NCBI RefSeq assembly: GCF_030433715.1
Contig: NZ_JAROCC010000005.1
Span: forward strand, 1-64,000
Length of the DNA: 64,000 nt
Direction of reading: 5' to 3'
Source of the DNA: Sporosarcina highlanderae
GTDB lineage: Bacteria > Bacillota > Bacilli > Bacillales_A > Planococcaceae
Shown: positions 39,674 to 50,142 of the stretch, in pieces
How positions within the stretch are numbered: the stretch's first letter is position 1
Layout of the letters: every line of letters begins with the position of its first letter
Translations under genes and position numbers: made by a program
Notes under the pieces: model-generated
Database searches by the model: none
The model's input: only the letters and a program-made list of their open reading frames with translations
Told to the model about the DNA's origin: nothing

Positions 39674-41125
39674 CTATTTCATTTGTTCCTCTAACACTTC
39701 TTTCAGTAATTCAATCGCACTTTCTTCACTTGGATCATTTGTTCCAAGTTCACCTCGGTATGCTTTTAAAAGAATGCATTGCTTTAATTCATCTACCATA
39801 TCTTTTAAATTAATTATGGATTCAGCTTCTTCTTCTCTATTAAATATACCTTCTAAAATGTGTACTATAGCTTTTTGCTCCTCAAATGGAGGTAGTGGCA
39901 AAAGAAACTCAGATATCATTGTTGCACTAAAGTTTTCTTGATTTCCCCCCTTTGCAATCTGTCTAAACCTTTGATACCCCTCCATAAAGTAGTAAAAAAG
40001 AAATTCAGACAAAACATTCTCATTTGGAAGTAATGCACAAACTGCTTGATTGCAAGCTGCTTCAATATTTAAAATAGATGCTCTTCCTCTGGTCAATCCT
40101 TGTCCATACATAGCAACTAAAACTGTGTTTATAGGAAGTAATTTTGCAGAACTGTTAGCTATTGCATCACTATTTATTTTTTCTTCACTGTCATAGATAT
40201 AGTTCCATTTTACTTCTCCTGTTTTTATCCAAGGGATATCCCCTTCATAGTATGAAGGTTCACTTCTTTTCGGAGTCCCCCCTGACGTTATATTAAAAAC
40301 ATCCCCTAACCTAACCCATTTCCAATTGTGTGGTAATTCATACCTTAATTCATTATTGGTTATATCTTTTACTTTCTTTCTCTTACCTATTTGAGACTCT
40401 TTAATTTTACAATACAATGTTTCTGCATCCATAACATTTGGATTTTCCTCACGCCACTTCTTCGTCAACTCCCCACGAAACGACATATCCAAAATCGCAG
40501 CTCGACGTAGTTCCAATGTTTCTTTCGCTTCCTCAATTAACTGCTTCGCTTCATTAACTTTACTTAAAAGACGCTCCACTTTCTCAGCTATCCGTTTTTG
40601 TTCGTGAATTGGCGGAAGTGGGAATGGAATTGTTTTTAGTTTTGCAACCTGTATTCCCTTTACAGTAGAACCTGTAGACATCGACTCAATTAAAGGAGTA
40701 TTAAATGTAAAGAAAATCCAAAGTAAATAAGTAGGAATCTCTATTTTAGGTCTTACTATTTTCAAGTCTTGATTAATTGCTGTTGAAATCTTCGTTATTG
40801 TACACTTTCCAGGTGACATCCTTGTAATTAATAACAACTCATTTTCTAACGCCATTGATGCTGAACTATTCTTCAAACCCTCAGAGGTAATATAATCTAT
40901 AGTTGAGCTAATGTATGTTTGCTTAATATCCTTCACAGTAGACCAAGGGATGTCTCCATTCCAATAGTTAGTATTACTTTTCGAAGGCGTTCCCCCACCA
41001 ATGAAATCCATTACATATCCAGAGTAAACCCAATTCCAATTGTTCGGTAGATTATAAGGTTGTCCTTCATCTGGAATTAGCACTTCCGTTAATATTTCAT
41101 CAATGGTCTTCGTTTTCTTACTCAC
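39674..41125 (-). CDS. hsdS: Type I restriction-modification specificity subunit HsdS
   Basis: A 483-residue HsdS with two target-recognition domains, each followed by a long conserved helix. Repeated blocks are visible: NNWNWVYSGYVMDFIGGGTP and HNWKWVRLGDVFNITSGGTP; and PLPPIHEQKRIAEKVERLL and LPLPPFEEQKAIVHILEGIF. The two domains read the two halves of a split DNA target. It overlaps hsdM by 4 bases. The target sequence cannot be predicted here. Confidence 0.96.
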   Translation of the reverse strand: MSKKTKTIDEILTEVLIPDEGQPYNLPNNWNWVYSGYVMDFIGGGTPSKSNTNYWNGDIPWSTVKDIKQTYISSTIDYITSEGLKNSSASMALENELLLITRMSPGKCTITKISTAINQDLKIVRPKIEIPTYLLWIFFTFNTPLIESMSTGSTVKGIQVAKLKTIPFPLPPIHEQKRIAEKVERLLSKVNEAKQLIEEAKETLELRRAAILDMSFRGELTKKWREENPNVMDAETLYCKIKESQIGKRKKVKDITNNELRYELPHNWKWVRLGDVFNITSGGTPKRSEPSYYEGDIPWIKTGEVKWNYIYDSEEKINSDAIANSSAKLLPINTVLVAMYGQGLTRGRASILNIEAACNQAVCALLPNENVLSEFLFYYFMEGYQRFRQIAKGGNQENFSATMISEFLLPLPPFEEQKAIVHILEGIFNREEEAESIINLKDMVDELKQCILLKAYRGELGTNDPSEESAIELLKEVLEEQMK

Positions 41126-42558
41126 AGCTCGACCACCTCGTCTTGTTCTACTTCTCTTAATTCTACTACTACCTCATTCAATAATTCCATTGCTTGCTGC
41201 AGTTTCGCAATTGCCTCTTCAGCTGAATCTATCGGATCTGGTAAATTGTCATAAGCAGAAAGCGATTCATCTGCAATTAATCCGATATCCAAACTATCAT
41301 CTTTCTTTGCGATGTCTTCACGCGTAAATTTATTCCATCGTTCATCATTTATTTTCGAACGATCGTCCGCCACGTAGGCTTTCTTGAAGTCTTCTAAATG
41401 TGCCATCGTCAACTGATTACGTTTTCCAAATGAGGCCATATTTGTACGTAGGTCGTATACCCAAGTTTCTTTCGTGTTGTTTTGCTCAGTTGTACCTCTG
41501 TTAAAGAACAAAACGTTTGTTTTTACCCCTTGCGCATAAAAGATTCCTGTTGGTAATCGCAATATTGTATGGAGGTTACATTTGTTCATTAAATCACGGC
41601 GGATTTGCGCTCCAATACCGCTTTCAAACAAGACGTTATCTGGTAAGATGACAGCTGCTCTTCCTGTTCCGTCCGTTACAAGTGAATTGTAAATAAGTTG
41701 GAGGAAATTTAGTTGCTTATTCGCCGTCTGGAACGTTAGATCATCGCGTGTTGCTCGTTCGCCACCTCTTTTGGTTCCAAATGGTGGATTCGTCAATACA
41801 ACATTGAAATTCTTCATCCATTTCCCATTAGAAGATAATGTATCGCCATGCTCTAATCGACCTTCCATGTCGTGTAGTAGTGCATTCATGATTGCCAAAC
41901 GGTGTGTATCTTTCACTAATTCCATTCCCGTAAAGGCCTCTTTCTTTTGAAATTCGGCTTCTTCTGGGGAAAGATCATAGTAATTATCTGTTTGTTGTTT
42001 TAAGTAATGATCTGCAGCAATCATAAAGCCGAATGTTCCCGCTGCTGGGTCATTACAACGCTCACCAACTTTAGGATCAATTAACTGCACCATAACATCG
42101 ATTAAAACACGCGGTGTGAAGTATTGTCCTGCTCCAGATTTTTTCTCACTCGCATTTTTCTCGAGTAATCCTTCATACAGATTACCTAACCCTTCTTCTT
42201 TAGCACTGTACCAATCAAGACTATCTATGGATTTAATAATTTTTTCTAGGTTTTTCGGCTCGTCGATGCTTGTGGATGCCCCACTATAAATCAATCGCAA
42301 GCCCTCATTTTCAATCTCTTTATCACCCAGGTCGAGCAGCAACTGACGGTAAAACGTCTGTAACTCAATTCCCTCCTTGCTCACAAGGTCACTCCAACGC
42401 TTGCCCTCTGGGATGATCGACTCAGCATCCTGCTCTTTCATCATTTTCAAGAACAAAAGATAAGTCAATTCTGTTACATATTCGTGATATGTAATGCCGT
42501 CATCTCGTAAAACGGATGCTAAGTTCCAAAGTCTTGCAACAATTTCTGTATTATTCAT
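41122..42558 (-). CDS. hsdM: Type I DNA methyltransferase subunit HsdM
   Basis: A 478-residue N6-adenine methyltransferase. N-terminal helical domain (LWNLASVLRDDGITYHEYVT), SAM motif DPAAGTFGFMIAAD, and catalytic VVLTNPPFGTK. With HsdS it methylates host DNA, protecting it from HsdR. It forms an hsdM-hsdS operon. Confidence 0.97.
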   Translation of the reverse strand: MNNTEIVARLWNLASVLRDDGITYHEYVTELTYLLFLKMMKEQDAESIIPEGKRWSDLVSKEGIELQTFYRQLLLDLGDKEIENEGLRLIYSGASTSIDEPKNLEKIIKSIDSLDWYSAKEEGLGNLYEGLLEKNASEKKSGAGQYFTPRVLIDVMVQLIDPKVGERCNDPAAGTFGFMIAADHYLKQQTDNYYDLSPEEAEFQKKEAFTGMELVKDTHRLAIMNALLHDMEGRLEHGDTLSSNGKWMKNFNVVLTNPPFGTKRGGERATRDDLTFQTANKQLNFLQLIYNSLVTDGTGRAAVILPDNVLFESGIGAQIRRDLMNKCNLHTILRLPTGIFYAQGVKTNVLFFNRGTTEQNNTKETWVYDLRTNMASFGKRNQLTMAHLEDFKKAYVADDRSKINDERWNKFTREDIAKKDDSLDIGLIADESLSAYDNLPDPIDSAEEAIAKLQQAMELLNEVVVELREVEQDEVVEL

Positions 42559-42625
42559 GTTTATCCCCCTGCTCTCTATGTCAACTACCTATTATACCTG
42601 AATTTCTTATTTTTCTCTAAAGAAG

Positions 42626-42654
42626 AAAAAGGGAATCTAAAAGTTTAGATCCCC
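42626..42654 (-). terminator. Terminator between hsdR and hsdM
   Basis: GGGGATCTAAA and TTTAGATTCCC form a compact stem followed by TTTTTC on the minus strand. hsdR transcription may therefore end before hsdMS, which would need its own promoter. Confidence 0.75.
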
Positions 42655-42671
42655 TATCTTCCATTATTCTA

Positions 42672-45600
42672 TTAACTAATGTACAAATTATCATTAATGG
42701 CATATACGATGTTATCCAGTTCGTCTCCGAAATCACGTTTAAGCCTTTTATATCCGCCGCTACTTTTAAATGGTTCTTCTGAAAATGCTTCTTCTGGAGT
42801 TGGTGCTAATACGGGTACTTGCAGTAATTGTTTTTCAATACGCTCTAACCACTTTTCCTGTCTTGGTGTCCAGTCATGAAGGGAGTACACTTTTTGCATT
42901 GCTTGCTTTACACGAGTTTCATGATCGACAAGCGCTTCACCTAATGCAGCTTGGCGGATAAAGCTAATAATATCCGCTGCAATATCCACATTGTTCGCTT
43001 GCTTCCAAGCCGATTGCAAATGGGACTGTTTAAATCCTTTTGTATCCAGTAACGTCACTAGCTCTCTTAAGTCTTTGCGCGTTAGATCTTTCGGTCGTGT
43101 GCATACCAATTGAAGCGCAGGGATTACATTGATATTCGAACGAATGTATTGAACGAAACCATTTAAATAGTCTGTCGGCTTTTCATTCCCTTCTCCATAA
43201 CCTCGGATTACATTGTCTATTTTATCTTCATGATTCGATATAATTTGCAGTTCTTTAGGCGTCTGATATGTCGCTAAATAATCAAACAAAATGCTATTCG
43301 TTTTAGCGTGTTCAGGTCGATAACATTTGACCTCTTGTATCCAGTCATCCAGCGAAGTTCCATCCGACAATTGTTCAAAGCGACGTTTCCCGCCATCGTC
43401 AATTCGTTGCTTCTTTCGCTGAATTTTAGCAATAAGCTGGTCTCGGAAATGGTTAGCTTCCTCCTCCGTCTCAGCATTCGTAAAGGATTCTTGTAAATCT
43501 GTAATCGTAAAATGCTGTTGTTTCACAACTGGCTTCATATCTGTATATTTCTGCAATTGATTGTAGATACCTACCGCGTCATAAATACGAAAATGAGTTT
43601 TCCCTATGTCTGGACAGAGCCGTGTTGCACGGCCGAGCATTTGATCGTAAAGAATTCGTGACTTTATTCGGCGCAAAAAGACTAAATTTGTAATGGTAGG
43701 CACATCGATCCCAGTAGTGAGCAAATCGACGGTTACTACGATATTAGGTAATTTTTCATTTTTAAAACGCTTAATCATTTCATTCGGATTATAGATAGAA
43801 CCTGTGATTTTTATGATGGCATCATCCGAAACCGTATCTCCACGATTCTTAAATGCTTCTTTTAGTAATCGAACAACTAAATCCGCATGCTGATTGTTCG
43901 CCGCAAAGATCAGTGTTTTTTCTTGACCTTGAGGATCAATATAGTCGGTCATCTTATTCAATACCGCTTTATTAAAGGACTCCGTAATTACCTGTCTATT
44001 AAAATGCTCTACATTAAAAGTCAATTCATCCTCTAAGCGGTCTAAAATGATTTCCCCTTCTTCGGAATCATACATTTCTACTTCTTCACCTTTTTCGAAT
44101 GAAATCCCTGTTTTAGCTAATTCAGATTCAAACAAGTATGGTGGTTCATGATCGACCAAAAAGCCATCTAGTACAGCTTCAGTATAAGAGTATTTATAAA
44201 TCGGGAGTCCAAAAATGTCTGTCGTGTGGAGAGCTGGTGTAGCCGTTAAGCCTAAAACTGCCGCATCAAAGTAGTCAATTACACGACGATATTGACTCAC
44301 ATAATCGTTTTGATTTCGGAATAATAGTTCTTCTTCAGACATTTCGCGGTCACTTGTATATCCCCTATGGGCTTCATCCACGATAATGAAGTCATATTGT
44401 CCAACAGACGGCAATTTTTCCCCTTCATTATAAAACAACCGTCTGACCATTCCTTGAACAGTAGCAATCTGAACTTTTGTTTCAATCTCTGGTGTCATAT
44501 CTTCCAAAGCTTTGACATCATAAATGCTCGCAAATGATAAGCCATCAAACTTCGTATCTTTGAGTGAATCCAACGCTTGCTGGCCGAGAGAGTTTCGATC
44601 GACTAAAAACAAAATACGACGACTTTTCTTCGCTTTAATCAATCGATACATTAGCGCAATCGCTGTACGTGTCTTACCTGTCCCAGTTGCCATTGCAAGC
44701 AGCATTTTACGTTTGCCTTGGATTATTGCTCTTTCTGCGGCAAGCACTGCTTCTTGCTGGTAATAGCGTAAGCCAAACTTCGTAATATCTTCTTCAGCAA
44801 GTTTAGCGTTTGCTTCTATGTCATTCACATCTAACAGTAATCGTAGATCCTCTGGTGAGTGCCACCCTTCTAGTGCATGAGCATGTTTGTAGGGCATACG
44901 TGAATCCCAAAACCAGATACCTGATTGGTCTTGAAGTTGTTTCAGATAGTCCCGTCCATTCGTTGCATATAAGAATGGAACTTTGTATTCTCCATTTGCA
45001 GGAAGTAATGTAACCCCTTCCTGTTTAGATATTAAACGTGCGTATGTTTTTGTTTGGCTTTCAAGGGCTGCTGGGATGTCTCGATGGTTTGCTTTCGCTT
45101 CCACAAGACCTACTAATTGCAACCCGATGAATAGTGCATAGTCAGCATATTTTGCGCCTACTTTCCACTCTGCAATAGCCATGTTTTTATTTTTCTCAGG
45201 CATGGTTTTATTCTTTTTATAATTGAGGTTGTCTGTATCTACCATCCAACCCACTGCACGTAATTTGTTATCAATTATAACGCGTGTCTGAGATTCAGAT
45301 AACCTATGTTTCTTCACATGAGTCTGTGACTTTTCTTTCCGTTTAATACGAACGTCTTGAGAAATTGTTTCATCTGTAATCATGTTCAATTGCTGGATAA
45401 GCTGTCTTTCTTTATGTGCAATTTCCTTTTCAAGTTCTTCGATCGTTTGGTGCAGCTCTTGAGTACTTTCCTTAACAGGTTCACTTAGTTCTCTGTATTG
45501 AGGTGCAATAAACTTCCAGTCTACATACACTTCATAAAACCAAATGGAGAGCTTGAATGCAAGTTCAATTAGGCGTTTAGCTTCTTCAGTCGTTCCATAA

Positions 45601-45893
45601 TCCGCTTCATGAGAAGCTGCATTGCCTCTTCGACGAAGCACGTCAAAAATATCGAGAATTTCTGGCTCCGCTAACCCTTCTTTTCTAATTGTACTGATCC
45701 GATCCACTTGCGATGTATTATAAGCTTCCCGAATATTATCTGAAGATAAAATAGCCTTAGCGATAGACTCACTTAGTAGCCGAAGTTTTAAAATGGAGGC
45801 GTGCGGATCTTCGAATGCATACCTTTCTGCACTTTCGCCCAATTTTCCTAAGACTTCCCATTGCCCCTCAAAAAAAGCAAAGTTACTTTTCAA
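42672..45893 (-). CDS. hsdR: Type I restriction endonuclease subunit HsdR
   Basis: A 1073-residue motor-nuclease. A DUF4145-like N-terminal domain is followed by the nuclease domain (AIAEWKVGAKYADYALFIGL with VGLVEAKAN, the PD-(D/E)xK core) and the SF2 helicase: Walker A LLAMATGTGKTRTA, DEAH in FIIVDEAHRGYT, and a later QMLGRATRLCPD (motif VI). It translocates DNA and cuts unmethylated DNA. The start is TTG at 45893 with a weak site. No stop or shift is seen. Confidence 0.95.
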   Translation of the reverse strand: MKSNFAFFEGQWEVLGKLGESAERYAFEDPHASILKLRLLSESIAKAILSSDNIREAYNTSQVDRISTIRKEGLAEPEILDIFDVLRRRGNAASHEADYGTTEEAKRLIELAFKLSIWFYEVYVDWKFIAPQYRELSEPVKESTQELHQTIEELEKEIAHKERQLIQQLNMITDETISQDVRIKRKEKSQTHVKKHRLSESQTRVIIDNKLRAVGWMVDTDNLNYKKNKTMPEKNKNMAIAEWKVGAKYADYALFIGLQLVGLVEAKANHRDIPAALESQTKTYARLISKQEGVTLLPANGEYKVPFLYATNGRDYLKQLQDQSGIWFWDSRMPYKHAHALEGWHSPEDLRLLLDVNDIEANAKLAEEDITKFGLRYYQQEAVLAAERAIIQGKRKMLLAMATGTGKTRTAIALMYRLIKAKKSRRILFLVDRNSLGQQALDSLKDTKFDGLSFASIYDVKALEDMTPEIETKVQIATVQGMVRRLFYNEGEKLPSVGQYDFIIVDEAHRGYTSDREMSEEELLFRNQNDYVSQYRRVIDYFDAAVLGLTATPALHTTDIFGLPIYKYSYTEAVLDGFLVDHEPPYLFESELAKTGISFEKGEEVEMYDSEEGEIILDRLEDELTFNVEHFNRQVITESFNKAVLNKMTDYIDPQGQEKTLIFAANNQHADLVVRLLKEAFKNRGDTVSDDAIIKITGSIYNPNEMIKRFKNEKLPNIVVTVDLLTTGIDVPTITNLVFLRRIKSRILYDQMLGRATRLCPDIGKTHFRIYDAVGIYNQLQKYTDMKPVVKQQHFTITDLQESFTNAETEEEANHFRDQLIAKIQRKKQRIDDGGKRRFEQLSDGTSLDDWIQEVKCYRPEHAKTNSILFDYLATYQTPKELQIISNHEDKIDNVIRGYGEGNEKPTDYLNGFVQYIRSNINVIPALQLVCTRPKDLTRKDLRELVTLLDTKGFKQSHLQSAWKQANNVDIAADIISFIRQAALGEALVDHETRVKQAMQKVYSLHDWTPRQEKWLERIEKQLLQVPVLAPTPEEAFSEEPFKSSGGYKRLKRDFGDELDNIVYAINDNLYIS

Positions 45894-46159
45894 TTGACTT
45901 CACCGCATTTCATTATAGTTTAGTATTTCTATTGTACTATAGCGGAAACACTAAACACACTACGAAAACCTTATTTCCGATACACAATTTCCCATACTTA
46001 ATTTATCTAGTTTGATTTTCTCTATTTCAATCGTCGGGGAAGACCTCCATGACGTGTAGAGACACCAACTACCGTCCTTAGGCTAGGAAAGGTTGTAGAC
46101 AAATGTGGGAATATACCCCCATGCCAACGTGCAAAAGAAAAGAGACCCGTGAGAGTCCC

Positions 46160-46307
46160 TTAACTTACTTGTTGCTCTTTAATTAATTTATCTAGAGTTG
46201 GTCTCGATATACCAAGTTCCTTTGCTATTTGAGGTTCTCTTATTCTGTTGCTTTCACAAAGGATATGAGTCGTGAAGTCTCAAATGATTTGTTTGTTCTG
46301 TACTCAT
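46160..46307 (-). pseudogene. Frameshifted small HTH gene
   Basis: From ATG at 46307 (after GGAG) the frame reads MSTEQTNHLR and then stops early. One base of shift later restores FTTHILCESNRIREPQIA, continuing KELGISRPTLDKLIKEQQVS to a stop at 46160. That segment is a typical helix-turn-helix. One single-base indel would explain it. Confidence 0.6.
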
Positions 46308-46310
46308 TTT

Positions 46311-46862
46311 TTACTCCTTATTATCTTTAACATCCAATGTCGCTGCAATTTCAATTGGTAACTCCTTTCCTAACTGTCCCTCTAAATATTCTATTCTGCT
46401 ACTTAATCTTTTTATTTCACTTTCATAATTATCTACTAAGTTAATTGCTGTTTCATTGTCTCTTATTCTTTCTTTCCAGTTATTTATATTGATTAACGAC
46501 AAAACTGCACCCAAAGTAATAATTGTTGCAGAATCACTAAAGGTATTAAACGAGTTAAGGAGTTTTTCTGATTTCATTAATACCGCTGGTAAAATAACAA
46601 ATGAAGCAACTGCTGCTACCGTACTTATTACATAAACACAATTTTCAATTTTAGACATCGAATGACTTGAAGTATATATATCAGCTATAACAAAAAAGAA
46701 TCCTGCAATAGTAGCACTGATAATAAAAACCTTATCGAAGTTAAACATAAAGTTCATAGAACCCATAACAACGTATGTAATACCAATAAATCCGATTAAT
46801 GAGTTTGTGACCCTATACCTTTCCTCATTGGTTTTTAATGATTGTTTTAGAGAACATCTCAT
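46311..46862 (-). CDS. Membrane protein with C-terminal coiled coil
   Basis: A 183-residue protein with about four spans (for example VFIISATIAGFFFVIADIY and VYVISTVAAVASFVILPAV), then a charged helical tail that looks coiled-coil (YESEIKRLSSRIEYLEGQLG). The family is not recognised. The small HTH frame starts right at its stop, so they probably share a transcript. Confidence 0.65.
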   Translation of the reverse strand: MRCSLKQSLKTNEERYRVTNSLIGFIGITYVVMGSMNFMFNFDKVFIISATIAGFFFVIADIYTSSHSMSKIENCVYVISTVAAVASFVILPAVLMKSEKLLNSFNTFSDSATIITLGAVLSLININNWKERIRDNETAINLVDNYESEIKRLSSRIEYLEGQLGKELPIEIAATLDVKDNKE

Positions 46863-47144
46863 TTCTTATACCCCTTTGTCCTAAAGTGTTGGAAATTGTA
46901 TATCTAATCTCTTAAAGATATTTTCTTGAATTAAAAATAATATTGAAAGCGAATAATCGAAGATAAAAATTAATCTTCTTTCTTCTTGTCTTATCTTCTT
47001 TTTTTCATTTTGGATCGTATCAATAATTAACAGTCAGTTCATTTTTTTAAAAATAACCATTCGTTCGCTCGTAACTTTTTTATATATTTGGGGAGCAGTT
47101 GAGATAAGTTATAATTTTGCAGAACCGAATTCACTTTTATCCAT

Positions 47145-47261
47145 CTACAACTTTTTCTGTATAAAGTCATCATTACCATCTTTTAAAATTTCAGTTCTTC
47201 CATCTCGTATTGACTCCAGTAATCGCAATTCCACTTCATTCAATTCATTCTTTGATTCCAT
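47145..47261 (-). CDS. Small 38-residue cassette gene
   Basis: This reading frame begins MESKNELNEVELRLLESIRD and ends DDFIQKKL. It begins just after the repeated leader GGGAGTGTTGGATA. The conserved leader is the main sign that it is a real gene, although the protein may be the truncated start of a longer one. Family unknown. Confidence 0.5.
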   Translation of the reverse strand: MESKNELNEVELRLLESIRDGRTEILKDGNDDFIQKKL

Positions 47262-47407
47262 TATCCAACACTCCCATTATTTTTATTTGTATTGTGATTC
47301 GATCCACAATTCCAATGTATAACAGGCTGTATCGGAAGTCCTTCAATATGCTTAGTTCATTTTACGCAACAAAAAAGCCACACCAATTAGATGTGACTCT
47401 GAGTTAT
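47262..47407 (-). repeat. Conserved cassette spacer, copy 1
   Basis: In minus-strand order: terminator (AGTCACATC/GGTGTGGCT then TTTTTTG), AACTAAGCAT, an extended -10-like TGTTATACAT, a stretch with CGAATCACAA, then the leader AATGGGAGTGTTGGATA before the start codon. Copy 2 at 51671-51805 has the same order and many identical words. Confidence 0.75.
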
Positions 47408-47409
47408 CG

Positions 47410-47634
47410 TTATAGAAATGATTTCGCTATCTCTTTAAATTCCTCAATATCTATAATTTCTATACTTGCTATTGCGGAAGGATTAATATAAGTGCAACTT
47501 AAACCCTCTGATATTTTATACCACTCTTTACGAGATTGTAATTCTTCAAATATTCCTTCTTCGCTCAACGACTTGAAATTTTCAGTAAGAACATTGCCAT
47601 CTAAAAAATTTATTCTGACTTTAAATTCTTTCAA
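47410..47634 (-). CDS. Hypothetical cassette protein, 74 residues
   Basis: Starts at TTG 47634 directly after the leader GGAGTGTTGGAGA. The protein begins MKEFKVRINFLDGN and ends EEFKEIAKSFL. Acidic and soluble. No family recognised. Its terminator belongs to spacer copy 1. Its promoter side has been cut by the IS21-type insertion. Confidence 0.6.
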   Translation of the reverse strand: MKEFKVRINFLDGNVLTENFKSLSEEGIFEELQSRKEWYKISEGLSCTYINPSAIASIEIIDIEEFKEIAKSFL

Positions 47635-47709
47635 TCTCCAACACTCCTATCAAATAGTTTGCAATCACTATTCATCAATACGTGCCAGGAATGAATATAG
47701 CCACTGATT
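47635..47709 (-). repeat. Cassette spacer copy 4, truncated by the IS
   Basis: Only the leader half (TAGGAGTGTTGGAGA) and some upstream bases remain; the terminator, AACTAAGCAT and TGTTATA blocks are missing. The IS21-type left end begins at 47710, so the insertion removed or displaced them. Confidence 0.6.
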
Positions 47710-47841
47710 TGTCCCACCTTTGCCATGTTTCTGGCCCACTAATGACAAGATTTTGTTCCACCTCTGCCATGCACAGGACCACCCTCCTTTATACTTGAGA
47801 TGCACCTAATGGTGCAAATCAAATATAAAGGAGGTTTTTTT

Positions 47842-49396
47842 GTGATTAAATATCGGGAAATCTTGAGGCTCCGTGCCCAGGGGATTAGTCAAAGGGGCAT
47901 TGCCTCAAGCACTTCAAACTCTAGGACAACGATACGGGAGGTGGTGAAAAGGGCTGAAGAACGCAACATTAGCTGGCCATTGGAGGAAGAATTAACGGAT
48001 CATGACTTACAAGAGATGTTGTTTCCAGAGAAACATGCCTCTAATGATTTTAGACGAAAACCGGACTGTGACTACATTCATAAAGAACTGGCAAAGCCGG
48101 GCGTTAATTTGACCCTCTTATGGGATGAATATTCTCTTAGCTGTAGGTCAAATGAAGAAATCCCATATAGCTATCGGCAGTTCTGCAGGATTTATCATGA
48201 CTATGCCCGCAAAACGAAAGCTACCATGCGTATTAAGCGTAAACCAGGAGAGCTTTTGGAAGTAGATTGGGCGGGGCAAACAATGTCAATTAGAGATCAT
48301 CTAACCGGCGAAGATATCCCAGTATACATTTTTGTTTCTCCTTCCGTGCAGCCAATACGCTTATGTAGAAGGTTTTCTTTCAATGAATGCAGAGTCATGG
48401 ATCACGGCTCATATTCATGCATTTAAGTTTTATGGAGGGGTTCCAAGAATCATTGTTCCTGACAATCTGAAGACAGGTGTAGTAAAGGCTTCAAAGTATG
48501 AACCAATCATCCACGCGGGCTATCAGGAGATGGCTGAGCATTATCACACGACGATTGTGCCTGCGCGCGTTCGTCACCCAAAAGATAAGGCAAGCGCTGA
48601 AAGTACAGTAGGTCATATTTCAACATGGATTATCGCTTCACTTCGAAACCAAGAGTTTTTCAGTTTAGGAGAGTTAAATGACGCGGTTCATGAGAAGCTA
48701 GAGGAATTTAACCAAAAACCTTTTCAAAAGAAGCAAGGAAGCAGACACATGGCATTTAAAGAAGAAGAACACTTCGCATTAACACCGTTGCCTGCTTCAA
48801 CATACGAAATCGCAACTTGGCGAATTGCGACCGTACAATATGATTATCACATAGTGGTGGATAAAATGTCTTACTCTGTTCCATATGATTATGTAAAGTA
48901 CGAGGTTGATATTCGAGTCACAAGAACCATTGTGGAAGTATTTTATAAAGGCTTGCGAATCGCTTCGCACAAAAAACTGAAAGGAAAACCAGGACAATCC
49001 AATACATTGTCTGATCACATGCCTAAGGAACATAAGCAATACATTGATTTTGACGCTTCATATGTACGCCAATGGGGAAAGACTGCTGGTCCTAATATCT
49101 TGATCACCATTAATAGTATTTTAGCTTCTTATCGTGTTGAAAAACAAGCACTGAAGTCCTGTTTGGGGCTAATTAAGTTGTCAGACACGTACTCAGTAGA
49201 ACGGTTAGAAAAAGCATGTGAGCGTGCACTGAGATATACAAGTAGACCTACAATTAAAAGCATTCAGACAATGCTTAAAAACGGACAGGATAAACTCCCT
49301 GTCATAATTGAAGAAGAAAGTAATCGAAAAGAAGTTAAATCCAACCCTTACGGTTTTACACGAGGGGCAGACTATTATGGGGGTAAGAACCAATGA
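47842..49396 (+). pseudogene. istA: Frameshifted transposase IstA
   Basis: GTG start at 47842 after AGGAGG. First frame: HTH (REILRLRAQGISQRGIAS) and the start of the DDE domain (GELLEVDWAGQTM). Near 48340 the frame shifts; the next continues LPCSQYAYVEGFLSMNAESW, IIVPDNLKTGVVKA and ASAESTVGHISTWI. A +1 or -2 change separates them. No known slippery site is present, so I call it a mutation. Confidence 0.85.
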
Positions 49397-50142
49397 CAAC
49401 TGAAAACACTTTATCCAAACTAAATGATATGAGAATGGCGGCGATGGCTGAGGGATATATGGATCAATTGAAAAACCCGGAATATCAGGACCTATCGTTT
49501 GAGGATCGTTTCGCAATGCTTGTTGATATTGAGTGGGGACGCAGAAAGAATGCCAAGCTCGATCGCCTTAATAAAGGTGCAGAGTTCCGGGATAGCCAGG
49601 CATGCATAGAAGATATAGAATATCACGCTGACCGAAAGCTCGATAAAACTCAAATTCTAAGATTAGCAACTGGAAGGTATATTCAAGAGAAACATAATAT
49701 CATCATTAAAGGTGCATCAGGAAACGGAAAAACTTACCTAGCATGTGCTTTTGGTGTCGCTGCTTGTCGTCAGTTTTATAAAGTGCGATATATACGCCTT
49801 CCGGATTTATTGGATGAACTCGCAGTAGCCAGGGGTGAAGGCATTTACCGCAAGGTAATTAAAAAATACATGAAGGTAGATTTACTGATCCTTGATGAAT
49901 GGCTTTTAACGCCCCTAAAAGAAACCGAATCCAGAGATCTTTTAGAAATCGTTGAATCAAGATATCAAGTTGCCTCCACAATATTCTGTTCCCAGTTTGA
50001 CCCACGTGGCTGGCATGAAAAGATTGGCGAAGGTACGTTGGCTGATGCCATTCTTGATCGAATTGTACACGGCTCCTATCATATGATGCTTGATGGTGAT
50101 GTTTCAATGCGTGAACGTCATGGATTGGAGGGTTCTTTATGA
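49393..50142 (+). CDS. istB: IS21 helper ATPase IstB
   Basis: A 249-residue AAA+ ATPase with Walker A IIKGASGNGKTYLACAF and Walker B LLILDEWLL, related to DnaC. It assists IstA in choosing the target. Start overlaps the istA stop (ATGA). It appears intact. Confidence 0.94.
   Translation: MTTENTLSKLNDMRMAAMAEGYMDQLKNPEYQDLSFEDRFAMLVDIEWGRRKNAKLDRLNKGAEFRDSQACIEDIEYHADRKLDKTQILRLATGRYIQEKHNIIIKGASGNGKTYLACAFGVAACRQFYKVRYIRLPDLLDELAVARGEGIYRKVIKKYMKVDLLILDEWLLTPLKETESRDLLEIVESRYQVASTIFCSQFDPRGWHEKIGEGTLADAILDRIVHGSYHMMLDGDVSMRERHGLEGSL

Noticed and set aside
46020..46135. Possible structured RNA in the region upstream of the type I system
   Set aside because: Several short pairings exist, but nothing that I can tie to a known RNA family.
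47842..49396. Programmed frameshifting in istA
   Set aside because: The join near 48340 has no typical A6G or similar slippery site, and IS21 istA is normally one frame.
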